NCBI GenBank assembly: GCA_963840665.1
Contig: CAWIZO010000008.1
Location: forward strand, 186,001-250,000
Source: DATFTE01 sp963840665
GTDB lineage: Bacteria; Acidobacteriota; Terriglobia; Terriglobales; Acidobacteriaceae
Direction: 5' to 3'
DNA: 64,000 nucleotides
Shown: positions 18,346 through 27,753 of the stretch, one piece after another
Layout of the letters: every line of letters starts with the position of its first letter
How positions within the stretch are numbered: the stretch's first letter is position 1
Notes under the pieces: model-generated
Databases searched by the model: none
What the model was told of the DNA's origin: nothing
The model's input: only the letters and a program-made list of their open reading frames with translations
Made by a program: the position numbers and the translations under genes

Positions 18346-20271
18346 GTGATGCCTATGTGTGTAGTGTCCGCGTCGCTGCTCTTGATCGTGTGCCATGCCC
18401 GTCCTGCCGTCGCAGGTGAAATCCTTCCCGGCAATCTTGAGTCGTGGAGCGGATGGCTGGTTGGGATTCTTGTGGTTCTCCTGGCGTGGCAGCAGTGGCG
18501 TCTTTACCGGTTTCGCCAACAGGCAGCGAAGCGTGAAGAGTTGTTCCGCATTGTCACGGAAAATGCCGCCGATATGATCGCCCTGGTCGACGTGAAAGGA
18601 CGCCGTCTGTACAACAGTCCGGCCTACGAGAAAGTCTTGGGATACAAGGTGTCGGAGCTGGCCAAGACCTCGTCATTCGAACAAATCCATCAAGAAGACC
18701 GCTTCAAAGTGCTGGAAGCGGCACGCGAGGCGAAGCGCACAGGCGTCGGGAAGAAGCTGGAATATCGCATCCGGCACAAAGACGGAACCTGGCGGGTCCT
18801 CGAATCGGTTGCCAGCACCATCAAAGACCGGCATGGCGCGGTTCAGAAGTTGGTCATCGTGAACCGGGACATTACCAAGCGCAAGCGCACCGAAGAACTC
18901 CTCGAGCATAATTCGTTTCACGACACGCTGACGGGATTGCCCAACCGCCGTCTTTTTCTGGACCGTCTGCAGCATGCGCGGGCACGGGCGAAACGCAATC
19001 CGGAATTCCAATACGCCGTTCTGGTCGTGGACGTCGACGGCTTCCACGCATTCAACGAGAGTATGGGCCAGGCAGCCGGAGACCGCATGATTCTCGAAAT
19101 TGGGAAAAGACTGCAGGCCAGCTTGCGCCAGGACGATACCGTCGCGCGGCCCGAGGGCCGCTTGCCAATTCCCGACCCCTTACTGTCGCGGCTGGGAGGC
19201 GACGAATTTACGCTGCTGCTGGAAGACATTCGCGAGCCGAGCGATGCGCTCCGCGTGGGAGAGAGGATTCAATCAGCATTGGCCATGCCGTGGCCGGAAG
19301 AAGGCCGCGAAGTGCTGGCTTCGGCGAGCATTGGAATCGGACTCAGCACATCGGTGCACGAGCGTGGCGAAGATTTGCTCCAAGATGCCGACACCGCCAT
19401 GCGTCGAGCCAAGGCTCTCGGCGGATCGCGCTGCGAGGTTTTCGACGAGGCCATGCATTCGCAAGCGACGAACCGCCTGAAGTTGGAAGCGGAACTGAGG
19501 ACTGCGGTCGACAAAAATCAATTCCAACTTTACTACCAGCCGATTGTTCATTTGAACACCCGGCAGGTGGCCGGATTCGAAGCCCTGCTGCGCTGGCGGC
19601 ATCCAGAGAAGGGCGTTATCTCGGCCGATAAATTCATCGCTGTGGCCGAGGATGTTGGGCTTGTCGTCGCCGTAGGGAAGTGGGTGGCGTTCGAAGCCTG
19701 CCGGCAGATGCAGGAGTGGCGAACCCGCTTTCCCCACCTGAGCGCTGCCAGGATGACGGTGAACGTTTCCGCCCGGCAACTGGCGCATCCGAATCTCACC
19801 GCGGAAATCAAGGCAGCTCTGCAACAGTCGCAGCTGTCTCCGGAGAATCTCGCCGTAGAAATCACCGAGAGCGCCGCGATCGTGGACCCCAAGGTCACCC
19901 ACGAACTTGTCGCCGACCTGAAGCTTCTGGGAGTGGGAGTGAGCCTCAGCGAATTTGGCTCCGATCGTACTTCGCTGAGTTGGCTGCGGCGCTGGCTGGT
20001 GGACGAAATCAAGATCGACCGCAAGATCGTGGCAAGCGTGCTGACCGATCGCCATCAAAGCGAAATGGTCACACTGATCGTCGGTATGTCGCGGATCCTG
20101 AAATCAAAGATCGTCGCCGAAGGCATCGAAAGCGCGCTCCAACTCCGACAACTCGAGTTGCTCGGATGCGATCTAGGGCAGGGATATTTGTTTTCACATC
20201 CACTGGACGCCGGACGAACTGAGGAATGGCTGCTGCAACAGGTCAAACGGGCAGCAGTGGGGAAAGAATAA
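18346..20271 (+). CDS. PAS-GGDEF-EAL protein with a probably inactive EAL domain
   Basis: A 641-residue cyclic-di-GMP signalling protein: signal/TM region (1-60), PAS domain (about 65-185), GGDEF domain with intact GGDEF in LGGDEFTLLL, and EAL domain with intact EAL (FEALLRWRHP), VNVSARQL and VAEGIE. In the position where active phosphodiesterases have DDFGTG, the sequence reads SEFGSD, so two metal-binding Asp are absent. I infer a cyclase or effector role and no phosphodiesterase activity. The next gene is in the opposite orientation. Confidence 0.9.
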   Translation: MMPMCVVSASLLLIVCHARPAVAGEILPGNLESWSGWLVGILVVLLAWQQWRLYRFRQQAAKREELFRIVTENAADMIALVDVKGRRLYNSPAYEKVLGYKVSELAKTSSFEQIHQEDRFKVLEAAREAKRTGVGKKLEYRIRHKDGTWRVLESVASTIKDRHGAVQKLVIVNRDITKRKRTEELLEHNSFHDTLTGLPNRRLFLDRLQHARARAKRNPEFQYAVLVVDVDGFHAFNESMGQAAGDRMILEIGKRLQASLRQDDTVARPEGRLPIPDPLLSRLGGDEFTLLLEDIREPSDALRVGERIQSALAMPWPEEGREVLASASIGIGLSTSVHERGEDLLQDADTAMRRAKALGGSRCEVFDEAMHSQATNRLKLEAELRTAVDKNQFQLYYQPIVHLNTRQVAGFEALLRWRHPEKGVISADKFIAVAEDVGLVVAVGKWVAFEACRQMQEWRTRFPHLSAARMTVNVSARQLAHPNLTAEIKAALQQSQLSPENLAVEITESAAIVDPKVTHELVADLKLLGVGVSLSEFGSDRTSLSWLRRWLVDEIKIDRKIVASVLTDRHQSEMVTLIVGMSRILKSKIVAEGIESALQLRQLELLGCDLGQGYLFSHPLDAGRTEEWLLQQVKRAAVGKE

Positions 20272-20279
20272 TGGATTCG

Positions 20280-20390
20280 TCCCTTGGTAAACACGCCGAT
20301 GGCATTCTGATACTGCCCCATTTGCGAGTACAGCCAAGCCAAGTGGTAATAAGTCATGCTCAGGCAGCTTCCGATTGGGCGATAATTTCG
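20280..20390 (-). pseudogene. TPR gene remnant
   Basis: On the minus strand 26 codons (MTYYHLAWLYSQMGQYQNAI then GVFTKG) read as one TPR helix pair. Just upstream, in another frame, PEIIAQSEAA also fits a TPR. No full gene surrounds it, so it looks like debris of a TPR gene. Confidence 0.3.
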
Positions 20391-20487
20391 GGGGCCGCTC
20401 GCTGAAAAAGACTCGCCGCGAGTCGCGCGCTAGAAGCGGTGCTCCGCGTTGTCACTTAACCCACCGGAAGTCTGGCGAATACCGCTC

Positions 20488-21108
20488 TCATTCATTGACT
20501 CCGGCTGTTCGCATTCTTTGGGAGGACAGTGAGGCATCGGAAGTGCTCCCGAGTGATCCGCGAAGTGCCTTGCGGGCTCTCGCTAGACGCGACATAACGG
20601 TTCCTATCGGAATCGCCAATACTTTCGCGATCTCCTGGTACGACATTTGCTCCACTTCACAAAGAAGAAGGGCCTCTCGATAATGCGAGGGCAGATCCTC
20701 AATGGCGTGCTGTATTAATTGATAATTCGAGCGATTCATCAGAATCGTTTCAGGAGTCTCGGTATCGACCGCCAGCTCGGGCCCGTCGTCCGACTCCATA
20801 GCGACGGTCATGCGCCGGTCGAGTCTTGCGCGCGAACTCAGGAAGGTGTTCCTCAAAATCTGAAACATCCATGCCCGGAAATTGGTGGCGGGCTGAAATG
20901 TCGCGAAACTGCGTAAGGCTTTTAGATAGGTCTCTTGTACGAGATCCTCGGCATCGTTCGAATTGCGCGCCATCCAGAGCGCGAAGTTGTAGAGGGAATC
21001 GAACAGGGGCATGGCCAATTCTTCGAATCCCGGCAATGCCTGACCGACCGGTGAGGATGGAGTAGCGAATCCGGCCATTTCTTGCAGTGCAGATCGAATA
21101 ACCGCCAT
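20488..21108 (-). CDS. ECF-type RNA polymerase sigma factor
   Basis: A 206-residue sigma-70 family protein: region 2 (AEDLVQETYLKALRSF, NFRAWMFQILRNTF) and region 4 (LPSHYREALLLCEVEQMSYQEIAKVLAIPIGTVMSRLARAR). The ATG at 21108 has AGGAG six bases upstream, so the longer frame was rejected. It is close to the sigma factor at 24360 over almost its whole length, but no anti-sigma gene lies next to it. It is divergent from the CadC-like regulator, separated by 219 bases that must hold both promoters. Confidence 0.9.
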   Translation of the reverse strand: MAVIRSALQEMAGFATPSSPVGQALPGFEELAMPLFDSLYNFALWMARNSNDAEDLVQETYLKALRSFATFQPATNFRAWMFQILRNTFLSSRARLDRRMTVAMESDDGPELAVDTETPETILMNRSNYQLIQHAIEDLPSHYREALLLCEVEQMSYQEIAKVLAIPIGTVMSRLARARKALRGSLGSTSDASLSSQRMRTAGVNE

Positions 21109-21327
21109 TGCCTTCTCCTGACCGCGATGGGGAACCACTGCTCTCGCCCGTCCGTGACAATCTGACGTTCCCGTCCTCCTCCGTCAATTGCCGGCGGAGT
21201 TTCTGTACATATCCAATTCATCTACTGTTAAGTAATTGTCGAGCAAAGAGTTACCTTCGCGGATATCCCAAATAAGGGGCTTACCGAGCGAAGTGCTAGA
21301 CTCCTTTGCTAAGCGCCCAAAGGCAAG

Positions 21328-23250
21328 ATGGAACGACCGCGGCCCAACTCCGTCGTGCGATTCGGAACCTATGAGGTTTCACTCCAGTCAGGTGAAGTGC
21401 GCAAAGGAGGTTTGAGAGTCAGAGTCCAGCAGCAACCGATGAAACTGCTGGAGATATTGCTGGAGCGTCCGGGGGAAGTCGTCACGAGAGAGGAGTTGCG
21501 CACCCGAGTCTGGGCCGACGAAAGTTTTGGGGACTTCGACCAAGCCGTCAATATCGCAATCGCGAAGCTTCGCAGCGCATTGGGAGACTCAGCTGAGAGC
21601 CCGCGATTCATCGAGACTCTTCCAAAACGTGGATATCGCTTTATCGCAGAAGTATCGGTCGTCGACTTAGACGCTCATCCAAAAAGGCCGGAATCCGCGA
21701 CTGTAGATCCGCTGACGAGGGTGCCGGAGAATAAGGTCCAAGAGGGCGGGTCGGGCGTCGTGCCCCAACCCCGGCTCTGGACGCGTCCGATCATCGTCGC
21801 CATAGCGCTCGTCAGCTTGTTGATTCTCCCCGTCTTATTCTTTCGTTCACGTGGCCATGCGCGAACGGGCATCCGATCGCTCGCGGTACTTCCGCTGGAC
21901 AACCTATCTGGCGATGCCTCGCAGAATTACTTCGCGGACGGCATGACGGACGAATTGATCACTGATCTGGCGCAGATCAGCGCTTTACGTGTGATCTCCC
22001 GCACCTCGGTAATGGCATATAAAGGAGCGCGCAAGCCTCTGCCGCAGATCGCTCGTGAGCTGAACGTGGACGCCGTGGTTGAAGGAAGCGTGCTCCGTTC
22101 CGGCGACCAGGTCCGCATCACGGCGCAGTTGATTGATGCCGCTACAGACAAACACTTGTGGTCTCAAAGCTACGAGGGAGAGTTCCGCGATACCTTGGCG
22201 CTCCAGAACCGGGTTGCTGGAGCCATTGCGGATCAAATTCGGATCAATTTGACTCCGCAGGAACAAGCTGCGCTAAAGAACACAAAGGTTGTCAATCCGG
22301 AAGCTTACGAGTCCTATCTCAAAGGACGTTACTTCTGGAATAAGCGAACGGCCGATGGTTTGAAGGCCGCTCTGGCTTATTTCAAGCAGGCAATCGAAGA
22401 AGACCCGAAATACGCCCAAGCTCATTCCGGCTTAGCTGACACCTATGCCCTGCTGGGAGATTGGCAGTATGCAGTCATGCCCCCCAAGGAGGCATTCCCC
22501 AAAGCGAAGGCGGCGGCGATCGAAGCCCTGGAACTGGACAGCACGCTCGGAGAAGCCCACAACTCGCTCGCTTTCGTTTTGGATGGGTTCGACTGGGATT
22601 TTGATTCTGCTGGAAAGGAATTCCGGCGAGCCATTGAACTAAACCCAGGCTACGCGACCGCCCACCATTGGTATGCTTGGCACCTCAGTCTATTGGGTCG
22701 ATACGATGAAGCCATCGCGGAAATGAAAAAGGCGGAAAGTCTCGATCCGTTGTCTCTTATCATTAATACCGATTTAGCGGAACTGCTCGGCCTTGCGCAC
22801 TCTTATGACGAATCCATACGGCAGAGCCAGAAGACGATTGAAATGGATCCGAATTTTGCTCTCGCACACAATCAACTTGCCCAGGCGTACCTTCAAAAAC
22901 ACATGTACGATGAAGCGGTTTCGGAATTGCAAAAAGCGGTCCAACTCTCTGGCAGTAGCCCGACCTGTGTCGCCAATCTAGCTCGCGCCTATGCGCTATC
23001 GGGCAAGAGGAGCGAGGCAGAGAAGCTGCTCAGCGACCTGAAGAAACGCTCAAGCCCGGCTTATTCGAATGCTTCAGAGATTGCCATGATTTATGCCTCT
23101 CTCGGAGATAAGGATCAAGCTATGATTTGGCTCGAAAAGGGCTACGAGGAGCGGTTTAACCCAGGGGTCTTGTTGCGACCGGGCTTCGATCCCATACGCT
23201 CGGATCCGCGGTTCCAGGAACTTGAGCGTCGCATTGGGCTTCCGCTGTAA
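21328..23250 (+). CDS. Winged-helix (CadC-like) regulator with TolB-like and TPR domains
   Basis: A 640-residue membrane-bound regulator. Residues 1-105 are an OmpR/PhoB-type winged helix (EILLERPGEVVTREELRTRVW, FIETLPKRGYRFIAEV). One transmembrane segment (IVAIALVSLLILPVLFF) precedes a TolB-N-like domain (LAVLPLDNLSGD, YFADGMTDELITDLAQ), and the last 300 residues are TPRs. This layout is frequent in Acidobacteriota. It probably binds DNA from the membrane; its targets are unknown. Confidence 0.85.
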   Translation: MERPRPNSVVRFGTYEVSLQSGEVRKGGLRVRVQQQPMKLLEILLERPGEVVTREELRTRVWADESFGDFDQAVNIAIAKLRSALGDSAESPRFIETLPKRGYRFIAEVSVVDLDAHPKRPESATVDPLTRVPENKVQEGGSGVVPQPRLWTRPIIVAIALVSLLILPVLFFRSRGHARTGIRSLAVLPLDNLSGDASQNYFADGMTDELITDLAQISALRVISRTSVMAYKGARKPLPQIARELNVDAVVEGSVLRSGDQVRITAQLIDAATDKHLWSQSYEGEFRDTLALQNRVAGAIADQIRINLTPQEQAALKNTKVVNPEAYESYLKGRYFWNKRTADGLKAALAYFKQAIEEDPKYAQAHSGLADTYALLGDWQYAVMPPKEAFPKAKAAAIEALELDSTLGEAHNSLAFVLDGFDWDFDSAGKEFRRAIELNPGYATAHHWYAWHLSLLGRYDEAIAEMKKAESLDPLSLIINTDLAELLGLAHSYDESIRQSQKTIEMDPNFALAHNQLAQAYLQKHMYDEAVSELQKAVQLSGSSPTCVANLARAYALSGKRSEAEKLLSDLKKRSSPAYSNASEIAMIYASLGDKDQAMIWLEKGYEERFNPGVLLRPGFDPIRSDPRFQELERRIGLPL

Positions 23251-23620
23251 TCCAATGAATGGTGTAAGGCGTCCGATGCAAGGTCGGGAGGGTCGAATTC
23301 AAATCAGGCAAGCGATTCGCTAAGCCGACGGTTCGTTCGCTCGATGCCTGCTACGCGCCGACGACGGCGTGGTTGCTGTTTTCCGGTGCAGAGCCACGAT
23401 GCATGGGCTGACTTGCGCAATCGGAGCTTGTGGATTACCGCGCAAATCTCGCACTTCCCACCGCGGACGTCGTTTCTCGCTCTCACTTGTTTTCCAATCT
23501 TGTTCATCCGTATCCCCCGAAGTCCGCTTACTGGGATAACGGAATTCTTGATGTTTTATTCCCTCCTCGACGAGATGATTCGTGGTCGCGCAATCATTGA
23601 CTCGACTCCGACGGAATATT
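23251..23620. other. Intergenic region without a recognised gene
   Basis: Between the convergent CadC-like gene and the anti-sigma gene. Short frames are present on both strands but none has family character or a good ribosome binding site. I see no convincing hairpin terminator. Confidence 0.4.
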
Positions 23621-24370
23621 CTATGACATGCCTTTAAACAACTTCGCAAGATTTGCGATGTCCGCAGGACTTGCGTCGCCGATGACGAAGTAGCGCAACC
23701 CGCCTTCAGTCCATGTTTCCGTGTTAAACGTCAGTTTCGCGGGTGAGAACGTAGACGTGTGCAAGCTTGCCTGCAGGGCCCGTTCTTGGAAAATGAAAAC
23801 TGAAATATGGTGTTTTCGCACATCATAGACAAGGTGCGCACCCGGAGTTTGCTCAAGATAGGCCATCCGTCCGCCAAGTAGGGAGAATTCGGAATTCTGG
23901 AGCTCCGGCAAATTGAACGCGAAGGGAATCTTCCCCTGGAACCAGGGCTTGACCGTGTGCCGATCTGTGGAGACGACATCGACTGGCGATGAACTAGCCA
24001 GCGTCGCCACGTGCAAATCTGCGATCTCGCTGAAAACATCGTCTTTGCCGGATCGGTTTCGAAGATAAGGCAAAGACAACATTCCGATCACAAGAATGGC
24101 AGCTGCCGCCGATGAGAACATCCACCCCAGGCGGAAATTGCGCCTCCGGACAGGGGCAACGCTGTGCTGCATCCGTTTCCGGAATTCGGCGCTAGGAGTG
24201 AAACGCTTTCCTGCAACGTGAACGGCGCGCTTCATCTGTACACGCGAAAGAGCATCCGACGAGCATGAGGAGCAGTCTTTCACGTGAGCATCGAAGCCCC
24301 GCATCTCCTGCTCCGAAACCTCACCATCGAGATAGGTGTCGAGTTTTGATCTCCAAGACTCACAAACCAT
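23621..24370 (-). CDS. Anti-sigma factor with a zinc-finger (ZAS-like) N-terminus
   Basis: A 249-residue membrane protein. The N-terminus has His29-x3-Cys33-x2-Cys36 (HVKDCSSC), the ZAS zinc site of anti-sigma factors. One transmembrane segment (AAAAILVIGMLSLPYL) precedes a periplasmic domain of about 130 residues. It overlaps the upstream sigma-factor gene by 11 bases, so the two are a classic sigma/anti-sigma pair. Confidence 0.88.
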   Translation of the reverse strand: MVCESWRSKLDTYLDGEVSEQEMRGFDAHVKDCSSCSSDALSRVQMKRAVHVAGKRFTPSAEFRKRMQHSVAPVRRRNFRLGWMFSSAAAAILVIGMLSLPYLRNRSGKDDVFSEIADLHVATLASSSPVDVVSTDRHTVKPWFQGKIPFAFNLPELQNSEFSLLGGRMAYLEQTPGAHLVYDVRKHHISVFIFQERALQASLHTSTFSPAKLTFNTETWTEGGLRYFVIGDASPADIANLAKLFKGMS

Positions 24371-24941
24371 AGTTCGCCCCCGTTTCCATCGCTGCGCTTG
24401 TTGTTATTGCTTGCGGCTGTGGTCGCAGGCGATCGCGTAAGGTCTTTCTGGCACGCGATAACCGCGACATGACGGTGCCTATCGGAACTGAAAGTGTTTC
24501 CGAAATCTCCTGATATGACATCTCCTCTACCTCACATAAAAGGAGAACTTCTCGGAAATGGACCGGCAGGTCATCGATCGCACTCTGCAGCAGCTCGCGG
24601 TTCGAGCTCGCAAACAGCAGCGTTTCTGGAGTGTCGTACTGAACCGCCAGTTCGGGTCCATCCTCATTGAGATCGAGCGGCACCGTCATTGTCGCTCTCA
24701 GTCCTGTATGAGAGGTCAGGAACGTATTACGCAGGATGCGATACATCCAAGCCCGGAAATTGGTTCCCAGTTGGAACGATGAGAACCCTTTCAAAGCCTT
24801 TACATATGTCTCCTGAACCAAATCTTCAGCTTCTTCGCGATTCTGCGTGAGCCATCGTGCGAAGTTGTACAACTGATCGAAGAGAGGCATCGCCAATGCT
24901 TCGAACGAGTCACGCTGAAGGCCTGTTGCTGACACGTCCAC
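24360..24941 (-). CDS. ECF-type RNA polymerase sigma factor, paired with anti-sigma
   Basis: Region 2 (AEDLVQETYVKALKGF, NFRAWMYRILRNTF) and region 4 (LPVHFREVLLLCEVEEMSYQEISETLSVPIGTVMSRLSRAR) are complete. A longer frame begins with TTG at 24959, but that codon lies between the -35 and -10 elements of the ECF promoter on this gene. If that promoter is used, the first in-frame start is GTG at 24941, nearly at the predicted transcription start. I therefore list 24941 and keep 24959 as the alternative. Confidence 0.8.
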   Translation of the reverse strand: MDVSATGLQRDSFEALAMPLFDQLYNFARWLTQNREEAEDLVQETYVKALKGFSSFQLGTNFRAWMYRILRNTFLTSHTGLRATMTVPLDLNEDGPELAVQYDTPETLLFASSNRELLQSAIDDLPVHFREVLLLCEVEEMSYQEISETLSVPIGTVMSRLSRARKTLRDRLRPQPQAITTSAAMETGANYGL

Positions 24942-24947
24942 ATTGGT

Positions 24948-24975
24948 AGAACGGAGCAATGGCTGATTTATTCCC
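24948..24975 (-). promoter_or_regulatory. ECF promoter of the sigma factor gene (autoregulation)
   Basis: On the minus strand GGAATAAA, 13 bases, then CGTTCT. It has the same -35 element and spacing as the sites at 25071, 26320, 27695 and 32177. It sits immediately in front of the sigma gene and supports autoregulation. Confidence 0.6.
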
Positions 24976-25070
24976 TTCTAGAGCGATTTCTCTTGAGAAT
25001 GCGGCGCAAGAACCGCCCCGAAGGTAAGACCTTCCAAACCACCCACGAACCTGTGGCGCGATTAGCCCAT

Positions 25071-25097
25071 GGAATAAAAGACTGGGAACTCCGTTAT
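25071..25097 (+). promoter_or_regulatory. ECF promoter upstream of the LVIVD-like gene
   Basis: GGAATAAA, 13 bases, CGTTAT. The start codon is 34 bases downstream of the -10 element, with GGAGG between them. Confidence 0.7.
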
Positions 25098-25130
25098 CTA
25101 CGGTGAAACTCATGTTGCAGGAGGCAGATT

Positions 25131-25721
25131 ATGAACGACGGAAAAAAGCGATTCCTTAATTGCAAGTTGATGGCTTCGACAATCCTTACGACTGTGTTGC
25201 TGATTTCGGGTGGGGCATCCGCCAAAGAACACAAGCTCAAAAACGTTAACAACCCTGCCGGAGTTGTTTCACACATTTCGTTCACCGGATTTGCCGTCGT
25301 CGACATGGCAATTCAGCGACAAGGCAACGACAAGTTCTACCTCTACGTGCAGCACTCAAAAGAGCAAGGCATCTCGATCATCGATATCAGCAAGCCCGCT
25401 CGGCCGAAAGCCATTGGAGTAATTCCGTGGCCAGATCCAGCAGTCTCGAGCAGGATGAACGTAACAGGTGATTTGGCGATCATCGCTGAGAACGAGGCCC
25501 GCCCTGCGCACAGCAGCGCTTCCAACGACGATCTAGTGCTCTGGGACTTGTCAAATCCGGGCGCTCCCCGAGTAATGCAGAAGTTTTCTGGAGTGGTCAA
25601 ATGGCTCGAGGACGAACGGGACTTTGTCTACGTCTTGAATGGCGATGGATTGTGGGTGGTTTCAAAACCAGCAGATCGCCAACTGGATCAGGCTGCATCC
25701 TCGAACAGCTACGGAGGATAA
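25131..25721 (+). CDS. Exported LVIVD-like/propeller-type protein
   Basis: A 196-residue exported protein with a signal peptide ending near GGASA. The middle reads as beta strands with ISIIDISKPARPKAIGV and LVLWDLSNPGAPRVM, typical of LVIVD-type repeats in short beta propellers. With only about three repeats it is shorter than a full propeller, so it may be a partial protein or oligomerise. ATG at 25131 with AGGAGG upstream. It is the first gene behind the ECF promoter at 25071. Confidence 0.65.
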   Translation: MNDGKKRFLNCKLMASTILTTVLLISGGASAKEHKLKNVNNPAGVVSHISFTGFAVVDMAIQRQGNDKFYLYVQHSKEQGISIIDISKPARPKAIGVIPWPDPAVSSRMNVTGDLAIIAENEARPAHSSASNDDLVLWDLSNPGAPRVMQKFSGVVKWLEDERDFVYVLNGDGLWVVSKPADRQLDQAASSNSYGG

Positions 25722-25772
25722 GTAAGTAGCCAAGCCAGCAACGTCCGTGCAGATACCAGAAGAGGCAAACTA

Positions 25773-26222
25773 ATGGGAAATCCTTTTGATCTGAAGACCG
25801 TACTTCTCGCCAAGCACGCACAGCACGTGGTGCTGATACATTTTCCAATCGCACTATTTATCGTGGCCGTGTCCTTCGATCTGATCTCGCAATGGACGAA
25901 GCGTACAGGGTTCGCCGATGCGGCGTATTACAACTTGTCGGGCGCGGCGCTCTCGACGTTCCCCGTTATCACCACCGGGTTGCTGGCGTGGCAATTCCAG
26001 CTCGAGGGGCAGAAGCTGAAGGGAATTCTCTTGCTGCACTTGGTACTCGCGTGTGTCTCAACCGTGATGATCTGGCTGGTCTGGTGGGTGCATTTCCGGG
26101 CGCGACGACGGACGGTATATTTGCCCAACTACCGTCTGGCCGTTGAGCTTCTGGCAGTCGGCTTCGTCGCCTTGACGGCGCACTTGGGTGGTTTTCTAAG
26201 CGGCGTGAACGGGCCCGGTTAG
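25773..26222 (+). CDS. DUF2231 family membrane protein
   Basis: A 149-residue protein with four hydrophobic segments and the family His signature near the N-terminus (HVVLIHFPIALFIVAVSFDL). A second charged/His cluster (LLLHLVLACVST, TAHLGGFLSG) lies later. It follows the LVIVD-like gene by 51 bases and is probably in the same transcript. The function of DUF2231 is not established; a redox or heme-linked role is speculation. Confidence 0.75.
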   Translation: MGNPFDLKTVLLAKHAQHVVLIHFPIALFIVAVSFDLISQWTKRTGFADAAYYNLSGAALSTFPVITTGLLAWQFQLEGQKLKGILLLHLVLACVSTVMIWLVWWVHFRARRRTVYLPNYRLAVELLAVGFVALTAHLGGFLSGVNGPG

Positions 26223-26319
26223 AACGGGCTGCGAGATTCAGAACGCAAGTCTTCCGCTGAGAAGAAACATTCATAGGCCTTAGCCATCCCAGAATTTCAC
26301 CACCACCACAACTGGGCCT

Positions 26320-26346
26320 GGAATAAAAGTGACTCGTGCCGGTTAT
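26320..26346 (+). promoter_or_regulatory. ECF promoter upstream of the propeller-like gene
   Basis: GGAATAAA, 13 bases, GGTTAT, 57 bases before the GTG start at 26403. Confidence 0.7.
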
Positions 26347-26402
26347 GCATTGAGGCGGGCACAAACCCACACATCTTTACTGAAACCAATTTAGGAGAAA
26401 TT

Positions 26403-27572
26403 GTGAAACTCACGTTTAGCGTAATTGTGTTGTCCGGACTGGCGATTGCCCTCATTCTCGGCGCGCCAGCATACGCACAAACCTCGGCGACCTCGATTTT
26501 TACAGTCGTCCCGACACCGAACGAGAACCAGTTCAACAGCAGCCTTTTTGCGGCATCAGCATCTTCTGCAAGCGACATCTGGGCAGTGGGAGATTCGACA
26601 ATTCATTTTGACGGCACGAAGTGGACGGCGTTTCCAGCACCTTTGATCAATGGGCAAAACACTGCCTTTCTGCAAGGAGTAGCCGATATCTCTCCGACAT
26701 TAGCCTGGGCAGTGGGAAATGTGGTTGACGGGGCGAACGCAGGACAGATGATTCAGCAGTGGAATGGAACCAAGTGGAGTTTGTTTCCGGGGCCGACATT
26801 CCCACCTGGTTCTCAAGCCGATCTGTTCGGCATAAGCTCGATCTCGGCCAACGATATTTGGGCGGCCGGTAACTTCGTAAACGGCGGGTTCGACTTCAAC
26901 CTCTTCGAGCACTGGGACGGTACAACATGGACGGCCACAACGATACCTAAAAATACCTTTGAGTCGCTCACGGCCGTATCGGCCGATTCAACTAACGATG
27001 CCTGGGCAGTGGGATCATCGGAAGGTTCGATTGGAAAGACACTCGCCATTCATTGGGATGGCACGAGTTGGCAAGAAGTGGCAACTCCCAATGCAGGAGC
27101 CGGAACTAACATACTGAACGCCGTGCTCTCGCTGGCACCCGACAATGTCTGGGCGGTCGGCTCTTCCACTCCCGTCGCGCCTCCAAAGCAAGCCGCCACA
27201 CTTACGCTTATCGAACATTTCGACGGAACCAGTTGGAAGGTAGTCCCCAGCCCCAACGTAGGGCCGAAAACCGTAAGCCAATCGAATCGCTTGCTGGGAT
27301 TGACAGCAAATTCTCCAAATGACATCTGGGCGTTTGGTTCCTTCTTCGCTGCCAACGGTTCCGGACACCAGATGACGCTGCTTTTGCACTGGGATGGAAA
27401 CTCATGGACCATTGCCCCCAGTCCCAATCCGACGAAGGGCGCGTTCCTCGATGATCTCCTGTTTGCCGGCGTTGTGCCGTCACCCGGTAACGTTTGGATT
27501 GTCGGGAACGAGGACGAGGGCGCCCAGGGCGGCATGGGAACGTTGGCCATTCATACAACGACTGGAGACTAG
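26403..27572 (+). CDS. Secreted seven-repeat propeller-like protein
   Basis: A 389-residue exported protein. The signal peptide ends near APAYAQ. About seven repeats of roughly 50 residues share a DIWAVG-type strand and a HWDGTSW-type strand (for example DIWAAGN, DAWAVGS, NVWAVGS, DIWAFGS), consistent with a beta propeller. GTG start at 26403 after AGGAGAAATT. No enzyme motif is visible. Single-gene unit between an ECF promoter and a strong terminator. Confidence 0.72.
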   Translation: MKLTFSVIVLSGLAIALILGAPAYAQTSATSIFTVVPTPNENQFNSSLFAASASSASDIWAVGDSTIHFDGTKWTAFPAPLINGQNTAFLQGVADISPTLAWAVGNVVDGANAGQMIQQWNGTKWSLFPGPTFPPGSQADLFGISSISANDIWAAGNFVNGGFDFNLFEHWDGTTWTATTIPKNTFESLTAVSADSTNDAWAVGSSEGSIGKTLAIHWDGTSWQEVATPNAGAGTNILNAVLSLAPDNVWAVGSSTPVAPPKQAATLTLIEHFDGTSWKVVPSPNVGPKTVSQSNRLLGLTANSPNDIWAFGSFFAANGSGHQMTLLLHWDGNSWTIAPSPNPTKGAFLDDLLFAGVVPSPGNVWIVGNEDEGAQGGMGTLAIHTTTGD

Positions 27573-27601
27573 CTCTACCTTCTAGCTTCCAACTGCACCT
27601 G

Positions 27602-27634
27602 AAGGGCGGGCGAAGATGCCCGCCCTTGGGCTTT
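27602..27634 (+). terminator. Rho-independent terminator after the propeller-like gene
   Basis: Perfect 10-bp arms AAGGGCGGGC / GCCCGCCCTT with a 6-base loop, followed by a weak T-run. Confidence 0.85.
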
Positions 27635-27694
27635 GTTGCGACAGACACGAATGCGCCGGATCCCATTCAATCGTTTCGCGTCTCGACCTTGCTG

Positions 27695-27721
27695 GGAATA
27701 AAAGCGACCGGCGCCAGTTAT
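27695..27721 (+). promoter_or_regulatory. ECF promoter upstream of the metallophosphoesterase
   Basis: GGAATAAA, 13 bases, AGTTAT, 33 bases before the ATG at 27754. Confidence 0.7.
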
Positions 27722-27753
27722 CACCTCAGAACGTTACAAACACGGAGAACAAA

